Below are positions 38,378 to 49,251 of a stretch of DNA of 64,000 nt, one piece after another. Both the position numbers and the translations under genes were made by a program. Below the pieces are notes generated by a model. It was not told where the DNA came from. It worked only from the letters and a program-made list of their open reading frames with translations, and searched no databases. The stretch covers positions 21,798-85,797 of the forward strand of contig JAQMWT010000165.1 of NCBI GenBank assembly GCA_029834535.1, given 5' to 3'. The first letter of the stretch is position 1. Each line of letters opens with the position of its first letter. The stretch comes from Chrysophaeum taylorii. Its lineage: Eukaryota; Sar; Pelagophyceae; Pelagomonadales; Pelagomonadaceae.

Positions 38378-39904
38378 ATGCTCAAGGGGTCGCTGTTGCT
38401 GTTGAGCTTGGCGGCGGTGGTGACGATAGGGAAGGCCGAGGAAGACCTCCAGAGCCAGATTGACGCCCTCGCCGAGCGGCTCGCGTACGTCGAAGACAAC
38501 AAATTGGATGTCGTCGACGCGGATGCGTTTTGGCTGCTTTTCGGGACGTGCCTGGTGTTTTTCATGCAGGCGGGGTTCGCGATGCTCGAGGTCGGGAGCG
38601 TGCAGGTCAAGAACACGAAGAACATCCTGATCAAGAACATCTTCGACGCCACGATTGCGGCGCTGTTCTGGTGGTGGACCGGGTACGCGCTCGCGTTTGG
38701 CGCCGACACTTTCAAGGATACGGGGGGGAACGGTTTGTACGGTGGGTCGGGGTTCTTTTACGAGGGGAAGGGGTCGGGCGACGACGCGTCGCCGCTCGTG
38801 AATACGCCCGACGCCAAAACGTACGGCAAAGCGTTCTTCATGTTCCAGTGGGCGTTCGCCGGCGCGGCCGCCACGATCGTCTCCGGAGCGGTTGCCGAAC
38901 GCGCCACCTTCACCGCGTACCTCACGTACTCGTGCTGCTTGGTCGGGTACATTTATCCGGCGGTGGTTCATATGGGCTGGTCGGGGGACGGCCGTTTCTC
39001 TCCGTGGCGAGAAAATCGCCTCTTCGGCGGCTGCGGGATGATCGACTTCGCCGGGTCCGGGGTCGTGCACATGACGGGCGGCATCGCGGCGATCGTGTCA
39101 TGTTGCTTCGTTGGCCCGCGCCAGGGCCGTTTCGGTCCGAATTCCCGCCACATCGAACAACAATCGGTCATTTTCCAATCTCTGGGAACTCTGATTTTGT
39201 GGGTTGGATGGTACGGGTTTAACGGCGCTTCCACCCTCGCCATCCAGGGCTACGGCGGCGTCGCGTCCCACGTCTTCATGACCACAACAATCTCCGCGGC
39301 GACGGCGTGTCTGACGACCGTTTTTATCGGATACGGCCTGACGCACGTCATCGATCCCGGCTACGCGAACAACGGCATCCTCGGGGGCCTCGTCGCCATC
39401 ACCGCCGGCTGTGCGACCTCTAACAACTGGGGGGCCTTCTTCACGGGCCTCGTCGCCGGCCCCGTCTACGTCGTCGCCTCGATGACCCTCAAAAAGTTGG
39501 AAATAGACGACGTCGTCGACGCGTTCCCCGTGCACGGCGCGTGCGGTATCTGGGGCGTCCTCGCCGCCGGCCTCTTCGCGTCGGAATTCTATTACGCAAA
39601 CGCCTACTATTCGGATCGCAAGGACGACTGCGCCGGCGTGTTTTACGGCGGCGACGGCGGCTCTTTGGGCTCGGCGATTTGCTTCGTGCTCACGAACATC
39701 GCCTGGACGGGCGCGAACATGACCATCCTGATGACCATCCTCTCCAAGACCGTCGGCGTCCGCGTCACCGAGCACGTCGAGACGATCGGAATGGACGACT
39801 CCAAGCACGGCGGTCACGTGGACGTTCCGCTCCCTAAGGGTGCCAAGTTTGAGGACGGCTCCCAGACCACGGTCCCCGACAAGCAGGTCGAGGAGATGGC
39901 TTAA
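38378..39904 (+). CDS. AMT: Ammonium transporter (AMT/Mep/Rh family)
   Basis: 508 residues from the ATG at 38378; an upstream in-frame ATG at 38318 would add 20 residues before what looks like a signal sequence (MLKGSLLLLSLAAVVTIGKA), so the later start is preferred. Eleven or so membrane helices. Family signature DFAGSGVVHMTGGIAAIV includes the first pore histidine; the second is in FPVHGACGIWGVL. Other AMT marks: FFMQAGFAMLEVGSV, NTKNILIKNI, WAFAGAAATIVSGAVAER and GWYGFNGAS. It carries ammonium across the plasma membrane. The C-terminal tail (GVRVTEHVETIGMDDSKHGG) includes the conserved region through which AMT trimers are gated. Single exon, intact, strongly GC-rich codon use. A Copia LTR lies just upstream. 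Confidence 0.95.
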   Translation: MLKGSLLLLSLAAVVTIGKAEEDLQSQIDALAERLAYVEDNKLDVVDADAFWLLFGTCLVFFMQAGFAMLEVGSVQVKNTKNILIKNIFDATIAALFWWWTGYALAFGADTFKDTGGNGLYGGSGFFYEGKGSGDDASPLVNTPDAKTYGKAFFMFQWAFAGAAATIVSGAVAERATFTAYLTYSCCLVGYIYPAVVHMGWSGDGRFSPWRENRLFGGCGMIDFAGSGVVHMTGGIAAIVSCCFVGPRQGRFGPNSRHIEQQSVIFQSLGTLILWVGWYGFNGASTLAIQGYGGVASHVFMTTTISAATACLTTVFIGYGLTHVIDPGYANNGILGGLVAITAGCATSNNWGAFFTGLVAGPVYVVASMTLKKLEIDDVVDAFPVHGACGIWGVLAAGLFASEFYYANAYYSDRKDDCAGVFYGGDGGSLGSAICFVLTNIAWTGANMTILMTILSKTVGVRVTEHVETIGMDDSKHGGHVDVPLPKGAKFEDGSQTTVPDKQVEEMA

Positions 39905-41030
39905 GAACAAAAAAAGATCGTTGGTGTACATACATAAACCTCCTCCTCCTTCGGTGTTGTTGGCTTCATCATCATCATCATCGCGCAGGAGGAGCGGAAA
40001 TCAACTCCGCTCAAGTCGTCGTCGTCGTCGTCGTCGTCACGCCATCCTTCCTATATCAACAGGCGGCGACTATTGTTTTCTTCATCGGGTTGGTGAGCCT
40101 CCTCACGCCCCCCTAGGAAGGATGAGAAAACCACCCCTCCCCCCCCACTTCTCTCCTGGATCGAGAGAGAGAGTGTGTGTGTTTCTTTCTTTCTTTCTTT
40201 TAAGACCGCCACTCGTCCTCCCGGTGCGTTTCATGCTTCTAATATGATGATGATTATTTAAAGACAAAAAAAAAAACGGGCCATTGGCAGCAGCAGCCGC
40301 TGCTATCCGCGGAGCCAGAGGCTTAAAAATAAATCCCCGCCGCGTCCAAACGGAGGTCGACCTGACCCTCTTTGACAACAAACCCATGGACAGAGGGCTG
40401 CTCACTCCTAAGACACGGTAGCATCGACGACGACGACGACAGGTGCTGCTTCGATCGAGACCTGGAGGGGAAAGAAGAAGTGGAGAGCCCAGCGCGATGC
40501 GGGCCCGCAGACGACGTTGTCGACCTCGACAATCTCGACGTTCCGTTCTGAAACCCTACTCGGGTTCCTCTTCTCTCACCACACAAGAGTACTGTGGTTT
40601 GGAGGATCGGCCGTGTCGATAGGAGCACGCACGCGGATAAGCGGGAGCACGTGGCGAAGGAGCTACGCTCGGGCTCGAAGACATCGTCGGCAACAAAACA
40701 CTTGTTCGATCAATCAATCAATCCTTTGTCGATGCGAGACAACTAGGTTTTACCGGCGGATTCAAGGCTGAGCTGCCTTGAGAGGCAACTAAGAGAGCAA
40801 GCGACGATCGTCCCTTCGCCGCTACAAACACGGTTGTTTGTTTGTTTGTTTGCTTGCTTGGGAAAATAAAATCACTGCTCAAAAGCGCCCATCGCTTCGC
40901 TTTTTTTTTGCTACTGAAGTTGTCAATCTTCTCAACGGACCTGCCTCCCAAGTTGCTTTCTCTCCGAACGCCATTGTGCTGAGCGCCCCACCATATCATC
41001 ATCATCGTAGGTGTTTGTCTTTAAAAAATG
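39905..41030. other. Intergenic stretch with microsatellites
   Basis: Contains (atc)n near 39,968-39,985, (gtc)n at about 40,017-40,040, (ga)n, (gt)n and (ttc/tttc)n near 40,160-40,200, and (tttg)n at 40,831-40,855. A minus-strand stretch at 40,330-40,420 ending FVVKEGQVDLRLDAAGIYF could be the last exon of an unrecognised gene; I cannot trace the rest. Confidence 0.45.
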
Positions 41031-41395
41031 TCGACTGCTAAGAGGGGGGTGTGTGTGTGGGGAGCATGAAGGATGTGGGTGGGTTTGTGGGGTAGGAGGG
41101 ATGTGCCTGACGGGCGGTGTTTGTCTTTAAAAAATGTCGACTGCTAAGAGGGGGGTGTGTGTGGGGAGCATGAAGGATGTGGGGGGGTAGGAGGGATGTG
41201 CCTGACGGGCGGTGTTTGTCTTTAAAAAATGTCGACTGGTAAGAGGGGGGTGTGTGTGGGGAGCACGAAGGATGTGGGGGGGTAGGAGGGATGTACCTGA
41301 CGGGCGGTGTTTGTCTCTAAAAAATGTCGACTGCTAAGAGGGGGGTGTGTGTGGGGAGCATGAAGGATGTGGGGGGGTAGGAGGGATGTACCTGT
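41031..41395 (+). repeat. Four tandem ~95-bp units
   Basis: Four head-to-tail copies of 'tgtttgtctttaaaaaatgtcgactgctaagagggggg...ggagggatgtgcctgacgggcg'. The same unit borders the dispersed repeat copies at 12.1, 52.9-53.1 and 54.3-54.5 kb. Here it stands alone and runs to within about 45 bp of the next gene's start. Confidence 0.85.
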
Positions 41396-41437
41396 TTGAA
41401 TGAACCTAGCAGGGATAGGATTTGGGCGAAAAAAAAA

Positions 41438-42418
41438 ATGGTGGGAGCGGCAGCCATCGTGGCGGCAGCAGCAGTTTTTTCGGCGGCGCGTGGCTGCGAG
41501 TTGGGTATCGCCATCAACAGTGGCGACAAGAATGAGTACATCGAACGCGTCGAGGTCGCCCTCGATACATGGGCCAAAGGATCGGACGTGATCGTATACA
41601 GCTCGGCGCTCGCGACGAGCGTCCGCGGCGTCCGCGTGGAGCCGTGCTGCGGTGGCCAGGACTTGTCCCGCGACATCGCGAGCGCGCAATTGATGAGAGA
41701 ACACACGTGGTCAAAAATGGTTGAGGATTTCCCCGACAAGAGATGGTACGTTAGCACGGAAGACGATACGTGGTGGGACCTCGACGCGCTCTGCGACCTC
41801 CTCGTGGCCATCGAGAAAGAAGCTACGGGACCCATAATCGTTGGTGGCGGCAGACTCTCGCATTTGATCTTTGGTCCCTACATAGTTTTAAACCGAGAGA
41901 TGTTAGAGCTCTTCGCGAACCGGTCGTTGCTCGACGAGTGCCGGTCCGAGTTCGAGACTGCTCCGCGCATCGCCGTCAGGACCGTGTATCGCGGCGCGCC
42001 CTACAACCTCGACCATTTCATATCCTATTGCGCCTTTCATTTTTTTCCTAGACTTACGAACGTGACTCAAAGGGTCCAAAACCCGTTTCCCGTCCAACCC
42101 GGGACCTCGCCCTATCCCGACGCCAACGTCACCCAGTGGCCAGACTTTATCCACAACGGCAAAGACTGGCATCTCTCCCTCAGAGCACCCGAGTTAACGG
42201 CGGCTTTCCCGCCCGACTTCCAGCCCGTCGTCGTCCACCACGTCACCAAGGAAGACATGGCCTTCCTCGAGGCTCGCTCCAAGAAGAAGAAGACGACGAC
42301 GACGAAGAAGAACTTTGAGATGGCGCTTAAGAATGCCACCGCCAGCCGGCGATACAATGGCGATTGCTGCTTGGACTTTCCGCGCAGACACCTCGTGCAC
42401 TCCTGTTGTCCTCGTTAA
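41438..42418 (+). CDS. Secreted/Golgi glycosyltransferase, Fringe-like (GT31-related)
   Basis: 326 residues from the ATG at 41438, which begins a hydrophobic signal/anchor (MVGAAAIVAAAAVFSAARG); an in-frame ATG at 41396 would place 14 polar residues before it. Fringe/DUF604-like features: KRWYVSTEDDTWWD with the acidic metal-binding triad (EDD), GPIIVGGGRLSHLIFGPYIV with a glycine-rich strand, and NLDHFISYCAFHF with a later D-H pair. The C-terminal part has paired cysteines and a lysine/threonine low-complexity run (KKKKTTTTKK). The family transfers sugars to glycoproteins or glycans in the secretory pathway. Donor and acceptor cannot be read from sequence. Single exon. Confidence 0.65.
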   Translation: MVGAAAIVAAAAVFSAARGCELGIAINSGDKNEYIERVEVALDTWAKGSDVIVYSSALATSVRGVRVEPCCGGQDLSRDIASAQLMREHTWSKMVEDFPDKRWYVSTEDDTWWDLDALCDLLVAIEKEATGPIIVGGGRLSHLIFGPYIVLNREMLELFANRSLLDECRSEFETAPRIAVRTVYRGAPYNLDHFISYCAFHFFPRLTNVTQRVQNPFPVQPGTSPYPDANVTQWPDFIHNGKDWHLSLRAPELTAAFPPDFQPVVVHHVTKEDMAFLEARSKKKKTTTTKKNFEMALKNATASRRYNGDCCLDFPRRHLVHSCCPR

Positions 42419-43780
42419 ATTTATTTCTTCCTTTCTTTCGTCTAGGCTCTCGCTCGTTGTCTAGCGAGCCGGATTTTTTCGTTCTACTGTGGGGGCGATG
42501 ATGATGATGATGGCGAGGAGTAAGAGCCATATGTTATCTTCGGTATCCGAGAGGTTGGTCGATTTTGGAACCAAGGTCGCGGTTTCTGAGCGAGCTTAGA
42601 GACACATACTTCTATCTGGAGGTTTCATCCTCACACATCACGGCGTCTATCACCATATTGTGTGTGATGATGACCGGGCGTTGTAGGGTAGCACTATCAG
42701 TGCCATCGCGGCGGATCCGAAGGGGAAAAAAAAGCGCGGAGATGATGATGATGATGATGGGAGAGCAGCTCGACGTCCTGGGCCGCATCATCATTAACTG
42801 ATATCACAGAAATCGACGGCAGCACCGACGTTCACGCTTGCTCTCCCTAATGTGGGCGAGACTTACTTCGCGCCCGCGATTGGGTGTGTCCTCGCGTGCG
42901 CTGACCAAGCCTCTATCAATGAGCTGATTATTATATCGAGCCGTCAAGGAGTGGTTCAGAAGATGAGTTAGGACTGCGACTCCGTATTGCGTCAATGTTG
43001 GCCTTGCCGGCGACCGCAAGATTGCGCAGAGGAGACATGGCAGAGGAAGGAAGGACGAGTGTTTGGCTGCAACGCGCGCGATAGACAAGTTTTCGGTGCT
43101 CTACGATGTTCGAACGTAATCCAAAAAAAAAGCAAGACCGTGCTGGTTGCATCCACGCTTTCGAGACACAAGCAAGCAACGAGGCAATTACTACGCCGGG
43201 ATCTTCTTGATCTCCAAGACGCAGATCGACATCGTCTTCGGTCGCGGCGCCGATACTAAGAACCGAGCGGGACATCTCAACGATATATCAAGGTCTGATA
43301 TGCCTAGGCCGTCGAAAATGAGCGGCATATCTCCGCCAAGGCTCGCGATGCCGCGCACCCCTCGTCTTAACGCGACGAATAACCTCAACGCCGCAACTTC
43401 GCCCTCGAGCAGCTGCCCTGTTTGTGGTAAAAACTCGAGCCTGAGTCCTACACACGCAGGACGCGACTAACGCCGAGAACGTGGACTTTTGACGACGTTT
43501 ACGACGACATTATTAAGTCGGAGCGAGGTTTTGACCACGGGCGGCAACTGCCAATCCTGGGCTGCGATACGTACTCGAGTCTCGCGGGCGACGAGGACAC
43601 GACAGACTACCACTGTTCTCGCGCTCTGCTGCTGACGGCTAACACAGTTGTGATTATTACTGTTCTCTAGGTATATTATTGGGCACCAGTCAGTCCCGGT
43701 ATCAGCAGAGCCCCAGGAGAGTCCCGTCGCTCCCCGACGTTCCTAGCGACGACCCACCTAGCGCCGTCCGTCCTCAAGTC
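42419..43780. other. Intergenic stretch
   Basis: No secure gene. (gat)n occurs near 42,497-42,510 and 42,742-42,757. A plus-strand open stretch at 43,147-43,470 includes NYYAGIFLISKTQIDIVFGR and CPVCGKNSS but matches nothing I know. The last 100 bases include 'cggtatcagcagagcc', close to an initiator-tRNA-Met primer site, possibly the 5' end of the Copia-B element; no LTR is visible. Confidence 0.35.
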
Positions 43781-45740
43781 AATGGACTCGGCTCAAGACA
43801 CACCCCAAATGCTCTCGTTTCGCCTGATGCAGTTGTTCGTCGAACATCTGATGCCTGAAACAGGCATAACTCAGTGTTTCCTACAGCAAGGCTTCTACAC
43901 GTGGGAAGAATCCTTGTCTTGCGCGGATCTAATGATCTCGCTGACGCTCTCCTAAGCCCCCCCGTATCGACGAATACGACAAGGATCCCGACCACCACTC
44001 AACCGCCGGGAACACACAAGATTTCCAAGGCCGTTACGTCTACCACGAGGGTGTCTACCGCAAATTCGGCAAGCACTTCCTGCTGGAGAACGTCTACGAG
44101 CCAAAGCTGCTCCAGGAACTTAGAGATAAAGGCAAGGACCCGACACCGATATCACAAAAGGCAAGTTGGATCACCGATCACCCAACCTCACCTCCAAGGA
44201 AAAGACGCCGACTTCATCGTATATCTCCGCGAGACCGCACACCCCCTCTTTCGCCGTTTCCTACATGCCGGTAGCGACTCCGTCAAGCACCCAGCATACG
44301 ACGAAATCGATGCACTCGGATCTTCCTATCCGATAGGACTCGAATTTGTGCTTCAAGTTCGCCTCGCACTCGATAAGCACGCGGGCCAGAACCACGTCCA
44401 CCATGCGCACTACGTATATAATGCCTTTCTGGACACGCCGTTCAACCCTGAAATACACGAGCCTGCTCACTAGGTTGACTACATGCGCCACGTCCAGCAG
44501 CAACTGCGCCAGATAACAACCGATGCTTCTCTCCAACTTTCCGAATATAAGATTCTCGAGGAAATCCACCAAATGCTTCGTTTTAAGTACCCTCCAAGTT
44601 TGCTTGACTCCCGCGCCCCAACACACATCAAGGGCTTCGCACGTCTTGCTAACTGCCTGCGGAGTGTCCCAACGACTCGCTGTTACTCGACGAATACAAG
44701 GAAGCCATCAACCACCACCTTCCCAAGCTCATCGCTCGCATCACCGTCATCTCCACGTTTGAGCGCAACTTTTGGGCTCACCTCAAGCCTCACCCAACTC
44801 TCAACTTCAAGCCTTTGCGCTTCGTCACTGACTTTGGTCGTCTGCCAACAAAGGACACAAAGACAACCCCCGTTTTCGCTGACGCCGTCATGGTCTCCAC
44901 CGAAAACGATGATGACACCTCTCCCTCCGAAGATGACACCCCACAGGATCCCGACGAAGACACCGACCCCGTCGCTGTTTTTCTCACGGAGGCCAACCTT
45001 GACCACGACGAAGACAATGACCTCATTCACCAACTCCACGCCTACCGCAAAAAGCAAAAATTTCGCGGCACCCCAAGAAGCCCCCTCCTAACAAAAAGCC
45101 TCCAAATCCTCGCGCCCCGTCTTACTACGACATCAGTGACAGTCCTAAGCCCAAGGCCACCCCTGTCACCCAACCGAAGAACACGCAACGTCCCCGTGCT
45201 ACTCCTGTCACCCCTGACAAACGCGAGCACAAGCATCTTCGCAAGATCACCTTCCCCACACAACCTCATCCACCCAAACCATCTACTCCTAACCAACGCT
45301 TCAAGGTCCCCCTTCGTGAAGTCCCTCGCAAGCTCCAAACCACGCGGAATCTTAGCCAAGCCGGTCGCCAACATACGTCCAGCTCCGAGCGCATGAGCAA
45401 GCTAATCAACCTCATCACCACCATCTCCGACGAGATACTTCTCTCCGAAGCCGAAACCGATGCCGCAGAATATATTTCTCCAGATGTTGACATCCGATCC
45501 CCAAGACGATCCACCTGATGAGATCGAAGCCGAAACCGATAAACAAGACGAAAAAAGACACCTCGGTTTCTATGACGACAACGGTCAGCTCGACCTCTAC
45601 GACGACACCATTCCCGAAATCAATGATGAAGATGACTCCGCCGAAGACTACGCACAACGTCACAGTGTGACTGACTATATGCGTGCTCTCCACACCAGAG
45701 TCGCCTTTTTCGCGAATGGTTGCCGACGACGACGCATGTG
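43781..45740 (+). pseudogene. Copia-B gag-like region
   Basis: Starts MDSAQDTPQMLSFRLMQLF (43781) and continues, with frame changes near 43,950, 44,200, 44,680, 45,060 and 45,500, through helical sequence (KFGKHFLLENVYEPKLLQEL; SYPIGLEFVLQVRLALDKH) into long acidic and proline/lysine-rich stretches. Position, helical N-terminal half and basic/acidic C-terminal half are those of a gag capsid-nucleocapsid, but no zinc knuckle is seen. Confidence 0.5.
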
Positions 45741-46047
45741 ACGCCAACCACATCTTACTCAATCAGGCACCAAACCTCAAGATGACGAGTTTTCCGACAT
45801 CATCAACCATCTCACCCAGAGTCGCAGATTTTCTTTGTGCAACTTACACTCCAGGCAAGACCTCAAAGAAGACTAACTCGCTGCAAGGATGCAATAGACC
45901 CGGCACCGAAACTTCATTGATTGACGGTGGCGCATTATTTTTTGCTTTACGCGCACAATCGACAACTTTGTTCCTGAGTCCATACGCCGGATTCCCGAAC
46001 ACACCATTCACATATGGGACGCGGCACCCTTACCAGCCACTTCATCG

Positions 46048-47556
46048 GTGTTAAAACCGTTGTATTTGCAGGCTGCAGGTCTCTCCTCAAAGGATACAAA
46101 AGACATAACCGGCTACGCTTTATATCTCGTATTTATGGTCGTCCCGCAATTCAGGCAAGGTCTCCAAGTTATCGCAACATCTCAGCTCAAAGCTCTGCAT
46201 GTACAAGCCACCGATCCGCCACTGCCCCACGAGCCATATCTGTACGAACTTCTAAAGTCCTCAACCTTCGATCCGCACGATTATAAGACTCTTCTAGGAA
46301 AAACCGCCGTCGTACTCGCCACTCGCAAACCTAACGGCCTGTTCTCCCTGCCGTCCCATCATCCAAAGCAAACATTCTCAACTGTGATCAGTTTCCACAC
46401 AAGAAAACGAATGTCACTCAAGGATGAGATTGCACTCATCACACAGCATGTCGCAAAGACACGCTCTAAATCGCACGCGCTTGATTTCGCCAAGCTACAG
46501 AATCATTCCCTGTATTTAAACGAACTGCTCAACCTCCAACATACTGTCGTCCACTACGCCTTCAATGGCTCCCCAGACCTCCCTGTGCAAACACAACCCC
46601 CTCCGCTCAAAACAGCCATTCTTGCAGGTGGACTTCACCAGGAAGGTTTCGACACTTCTCGCAAACGATTCGACAAACGCCTTACTGTCGTGGTCACCTG
46701 CGAAATAAACGATATAATGCGCACCCGTGCGCAACAACTCTTTCCGCACGCTCAGCACTATGCGGACCTACGGAAACTCAATGCCGCACTCCAAACCGGC
46801 AAAATACCACTACCTCCATTCGGCTTGGCAGTTTTTACATTGCCCTGTCAACATCTGAGTGTAATGCAAGAATACGACGACGGCTATGCCACTCCGGTCA
46901 CCGCCGACCTTTTCGTCCAAGAACAAATCCGCTTCGTTCGGTGCACGCTCCCGACCTACGCCATTGTCGAGAACGTACCTCCCAACCCCCGAACTCATCA
47001 CGAGTATACTCTACTCGCAAAAGGCTATCAGCGCTTAGGCTACTTCCGCCACTCCGGTGTCTACAATGCCTCTGCTTTTGGTGACGTCATCAGCAACAAG
47101 ACACGCTATCTCGCTGTGTATGCCCGACACCCGCTCACCGGCTACAACCTCGAGAAAACCGCTTCTACTGGGTTAACCTCGCCTCCGAGCATGGTTCATC
47201 TCTTGGACCCCAGTCACACCATCCCTGACGATCTCTGGATCGCCAAACCCGCCCTTCGTGGTACAGTGCCCCGCTCCACCTTGGACTACTACCAGCACAA
47301 TGCCACCTACCCCTACAAGCCCGATAACGCCTCGAAACTCTCGATCTCCGATAATGCCCGCATCTGCCAAATGCTCGCACGTCTCACCAAGCCCTTCACG
47401 GATCTCGGTTTAGATGCCGACGGCACCTCCCACGCCACAATGGCGTCCATTTCCCACCTTCTGGTTTTCACATTCTTGCACAACCATTTGTCGCAACACC
47501 CAACTCTCGCCGCTTTGAACACCCTCCGCTGTTTTCGAGCCTCAGAGTCTCAATGA
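46048..47556 (+). CDS. C5 cytosine DNA methyltransferase within the Copia-B polyprotein
   Basis: 502 residues as read; the frame is open upstream, so this is an internal polyprotein segment rather than a free-standing gene. Residues ~188-360 carry the ordered C5-MTase motifs: I (AILAGGLHQEGF, SAM binding), II (VVTCEIN, Glu219), III (ADLRKL), IV with the catalytic cysteine (FTLPCQHLS, Cys267), VI (YAIVENV, Glu-Asn-Val 308-310) and VIII (FGDVISNKTRYLAVYAR). The region after 360 would hold the target recognition part and motifs IX-X, which I can only match loosely. The first ~185 residues are unrelated and unidentified. All core catalytic residues are present and this segment has no internal stop, in contrast to the flanking gag. 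Expected reaction: methyl transfer from SAM to cytosine C5, perhaps on the element's own cDNA. Confidence 0.85.
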   Translation: MLKPLYLQAAGLSSKDTKDITGYALYLVFMVVPQFRQGLQVIATSQLKALHVQATDPPLPHEPYLYELLKSSTFDPHDYKTLLGKTAVVLATRKPNGLFSLPSHHPKQTFSTVISFHTRKRMSLKDEIALITQHVAKTRSKSHALDFAKLQNHSLYLNELLNLQHTVVHYAFNGSPDLPVQTQPPPLKTAILAGGLHQEGFDTSRKRFDKRLTVVVTCEINDIMRTRAQQLFPHAQHYADLRKLNAALQTGKIPLPPFGLAVFTLPCQHLSVMQEYDDGYATPVTADLFVQEQIRFVRCTLPTYAIVENVPPNPRTHHEYTLLAKGYQRLGYFRHSGVYNASAFGDVISNKTRYLAVYARHPLTGYNLEKTASTGLTSPPSMVHLLDPSHTIPDDLWIAKPALRGTVPRSTLDYYQHNATYPYKPDNASKLSISDNARICQMLARLTKPFTDLGLDADGTSHATMASISHLLVFTFLHNHLSQHPTLAALNTLRCFRASESQ

Positions 47557-48171
47557 GCTTACCATTTGGATGGAGCCATCACCGGCACCGCCGCTACTGC
47601 CGTCGCATGTGGCTACTTCCCGCGCGCCTCCCTCACACTACATTCCAGGCACCCTCAGATATTGGACTGTTCCCATCAACCCGCAGTCTTCTCCCCAACG
47701 CACCCCTTTTCCCTGGATGTTCCCAAGGGCACCGCCTTTCTGGTCGTCGCCTACACCACCTCCTTGGCCGCCGCCCACAGCTGCTCGCGCCCGTCCACTT
47801 GGGTCCACTACATGAATCGTTCGCATCCTGGCTTTGCCGCGATCGACTCACGAGGGCGAATTACTCTCGCTGACCCCAAGGGACTCATTATGTTTTTAAG
47901 CACGTCCCACTTACGCGGACTATGTCGGCCAGACATCGGAGACACGCTTCAGAAAAGCACCAAGTGTTACTCGGTCACTGGCTCGTACCCAACCAACACG
48001 AGCTACTCCAACGCCTTGCTGCTGATCTCTCCAGACCACATCCGCTATGCGACCCTCAACGAAATCACAAAGTTTTGACACCACTCGGTAAACCCGGAAC
48101 TACTCCGTCTGTTCCAACAGCACCCGCCGTACTTCGCGTTTAAGGCACTGGCCAACGCCGTCCCGCACAAT
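47557..48171 (+). pseudogene. Copia-B linker, possible protease region
   Basis: Frames change here. 47,566-48,078 is open but includes frameshift-like transitions. A Copia protease (D[S/T]GA) would be expected just before integrase; I see only weak candidates (AIDSRGRITLA near 47,845; SLIDGGA near 45,915, before the methyltransferase). Confidence 0.35.
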
Positions 48172-49251
48172 ATGCTGCAGGCAAAGTACAGCGCTGTTCT
48201 CGCACTCCACGAATCGCACCACCACGTGAACTTTCACATCGAATGGGGAACAATACGCATTGGCATCCCCAGCCCAGGAGACATCACCCAGGTTGCAGAC
48301 TTCTTCATGAGCATCTCCAGCCGTCTCTTAGCAGAGGAGGACCTCAACCTCATCTCCCTCTTTAATGCTATAGCAGATGCTCACCATGATGCGATCCGCA
48401 AACCAAGCAAATCGAACAACCTCGAGACGCTTCTTGCCGAGGCAACCGTCGCTAAAATCCGAGTCGACAAGCTACCCAGCCCCCCCCCAGCGCTTCGACT
48501 GCTGCTCTGCCTCCCTTGCACAAGCCCGGCACCATTTCAGCACGCCGAGAGAGTGCTTTCGGTCACTCGCTGGCACCGCATACACCACCAGCAACCAGAG
48601 ATTCTTCGCCGCACGATTGCCGCTAATTTGACGAATCTTGGCCCAGGTGATGATCGGTATCTGCAAGACTGCAGCGAATGCAAGCGCTGTCAATCGCATG
48701 TCAGCTTCCGTCACAAGAACACTTCCTGGTCACAGGACGAACTGGCCTATGCTCCTGGCCAACGCCTCCACATGGATGTATCATACCCGAGCTTCAGCAA
48801 GTGTTACGGTGGATTTCGTTACATCATGCACTTCGTGTGTATTATTATCTCAGCACACATGTGGGTCTATTTCCTGCGGAAACTAGACGCACAGGATGTT
48901 CTAGCCGGCATCCTCTATGTGGTCAACGTGATTAAGGTCGAATTCGATGTCAATGTGAAAATTATCTCGTCTAATGCATTCTCAACTTTCAGCTCTAAAG
49001 CTTTCCACCCGCTCAAGGTGCAACTTGGCATCCAGTTTCAAATCCTTGGTCGCCACCTCCACCAGCGGAATTTTGCGGAAAACATCATCAAGGAAAACAC
49101 CCGAGGCACCGTAGTTTGCCTCCTCAACCTCCGCAGTATACGCATCGAAGGAAAGTCTACTGCCGCCGAGTATTATCACCCATTCGCTCTCCTGCATAAG
49201 ATCCAAGCCGACAACCAGCGCTCTCATGGACTGCTTCGCGCACAAACATGA
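48172..49251 (+). CDS. Copia-B integrase
   Basis: 359-residue frame. The zinc-binding head reads WHRIHHQQPEILRRTI ... DCSECKRC (HHCC). The catalytic core begins with LHMDVSYPSFSKCYGGFRYI (first Asp), has a degenerate second position (SSNAFSTFSSKAF where Asp is expected), and ends NFAENIIKENTRG (Glu). It catalyses insertion of the cDNA in the family; the missing middle Asp suggests this copy is inactive. The upstream 150 residues are unidentified. Confidence 0.7.
   Translation: MLQAKYSAVLALHESHHHVNFHIEWGTIRIGIPSPGDITQVADFFMSISSRLLAEEDLNLISLFNAIADAHHDAIRKPSKSNNLETLLAEATVAKIRVDKLPSPPPALRLLLCLPCTSPAPFQHAERVLSVTRWHRIHHQQPEILRRTIAANLTNLGPGDDRYLQDCSECKRCQSHVSFRHKNTSWSQDELAYAPGQRLHMDVSYPSFSKCYGGFRYIMHFVCIIISAHMWVYFLRKLDAQDVLAGILYVVNVIKVEFDVNVKIISSNAFSTFSSKAFHPLKVQLGIQFQILGRHLHQRNFAENIIKENTRGTVVCLLNLRSIRIEGKSTAAEYYHPFALLHKIQADNQRSHGLLRAQT

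Noticed and set aside
39098-39931. 277-codon minus-strand frame opposite AMT
   Set aside because: Mirror of AMT codons, no independent signal.
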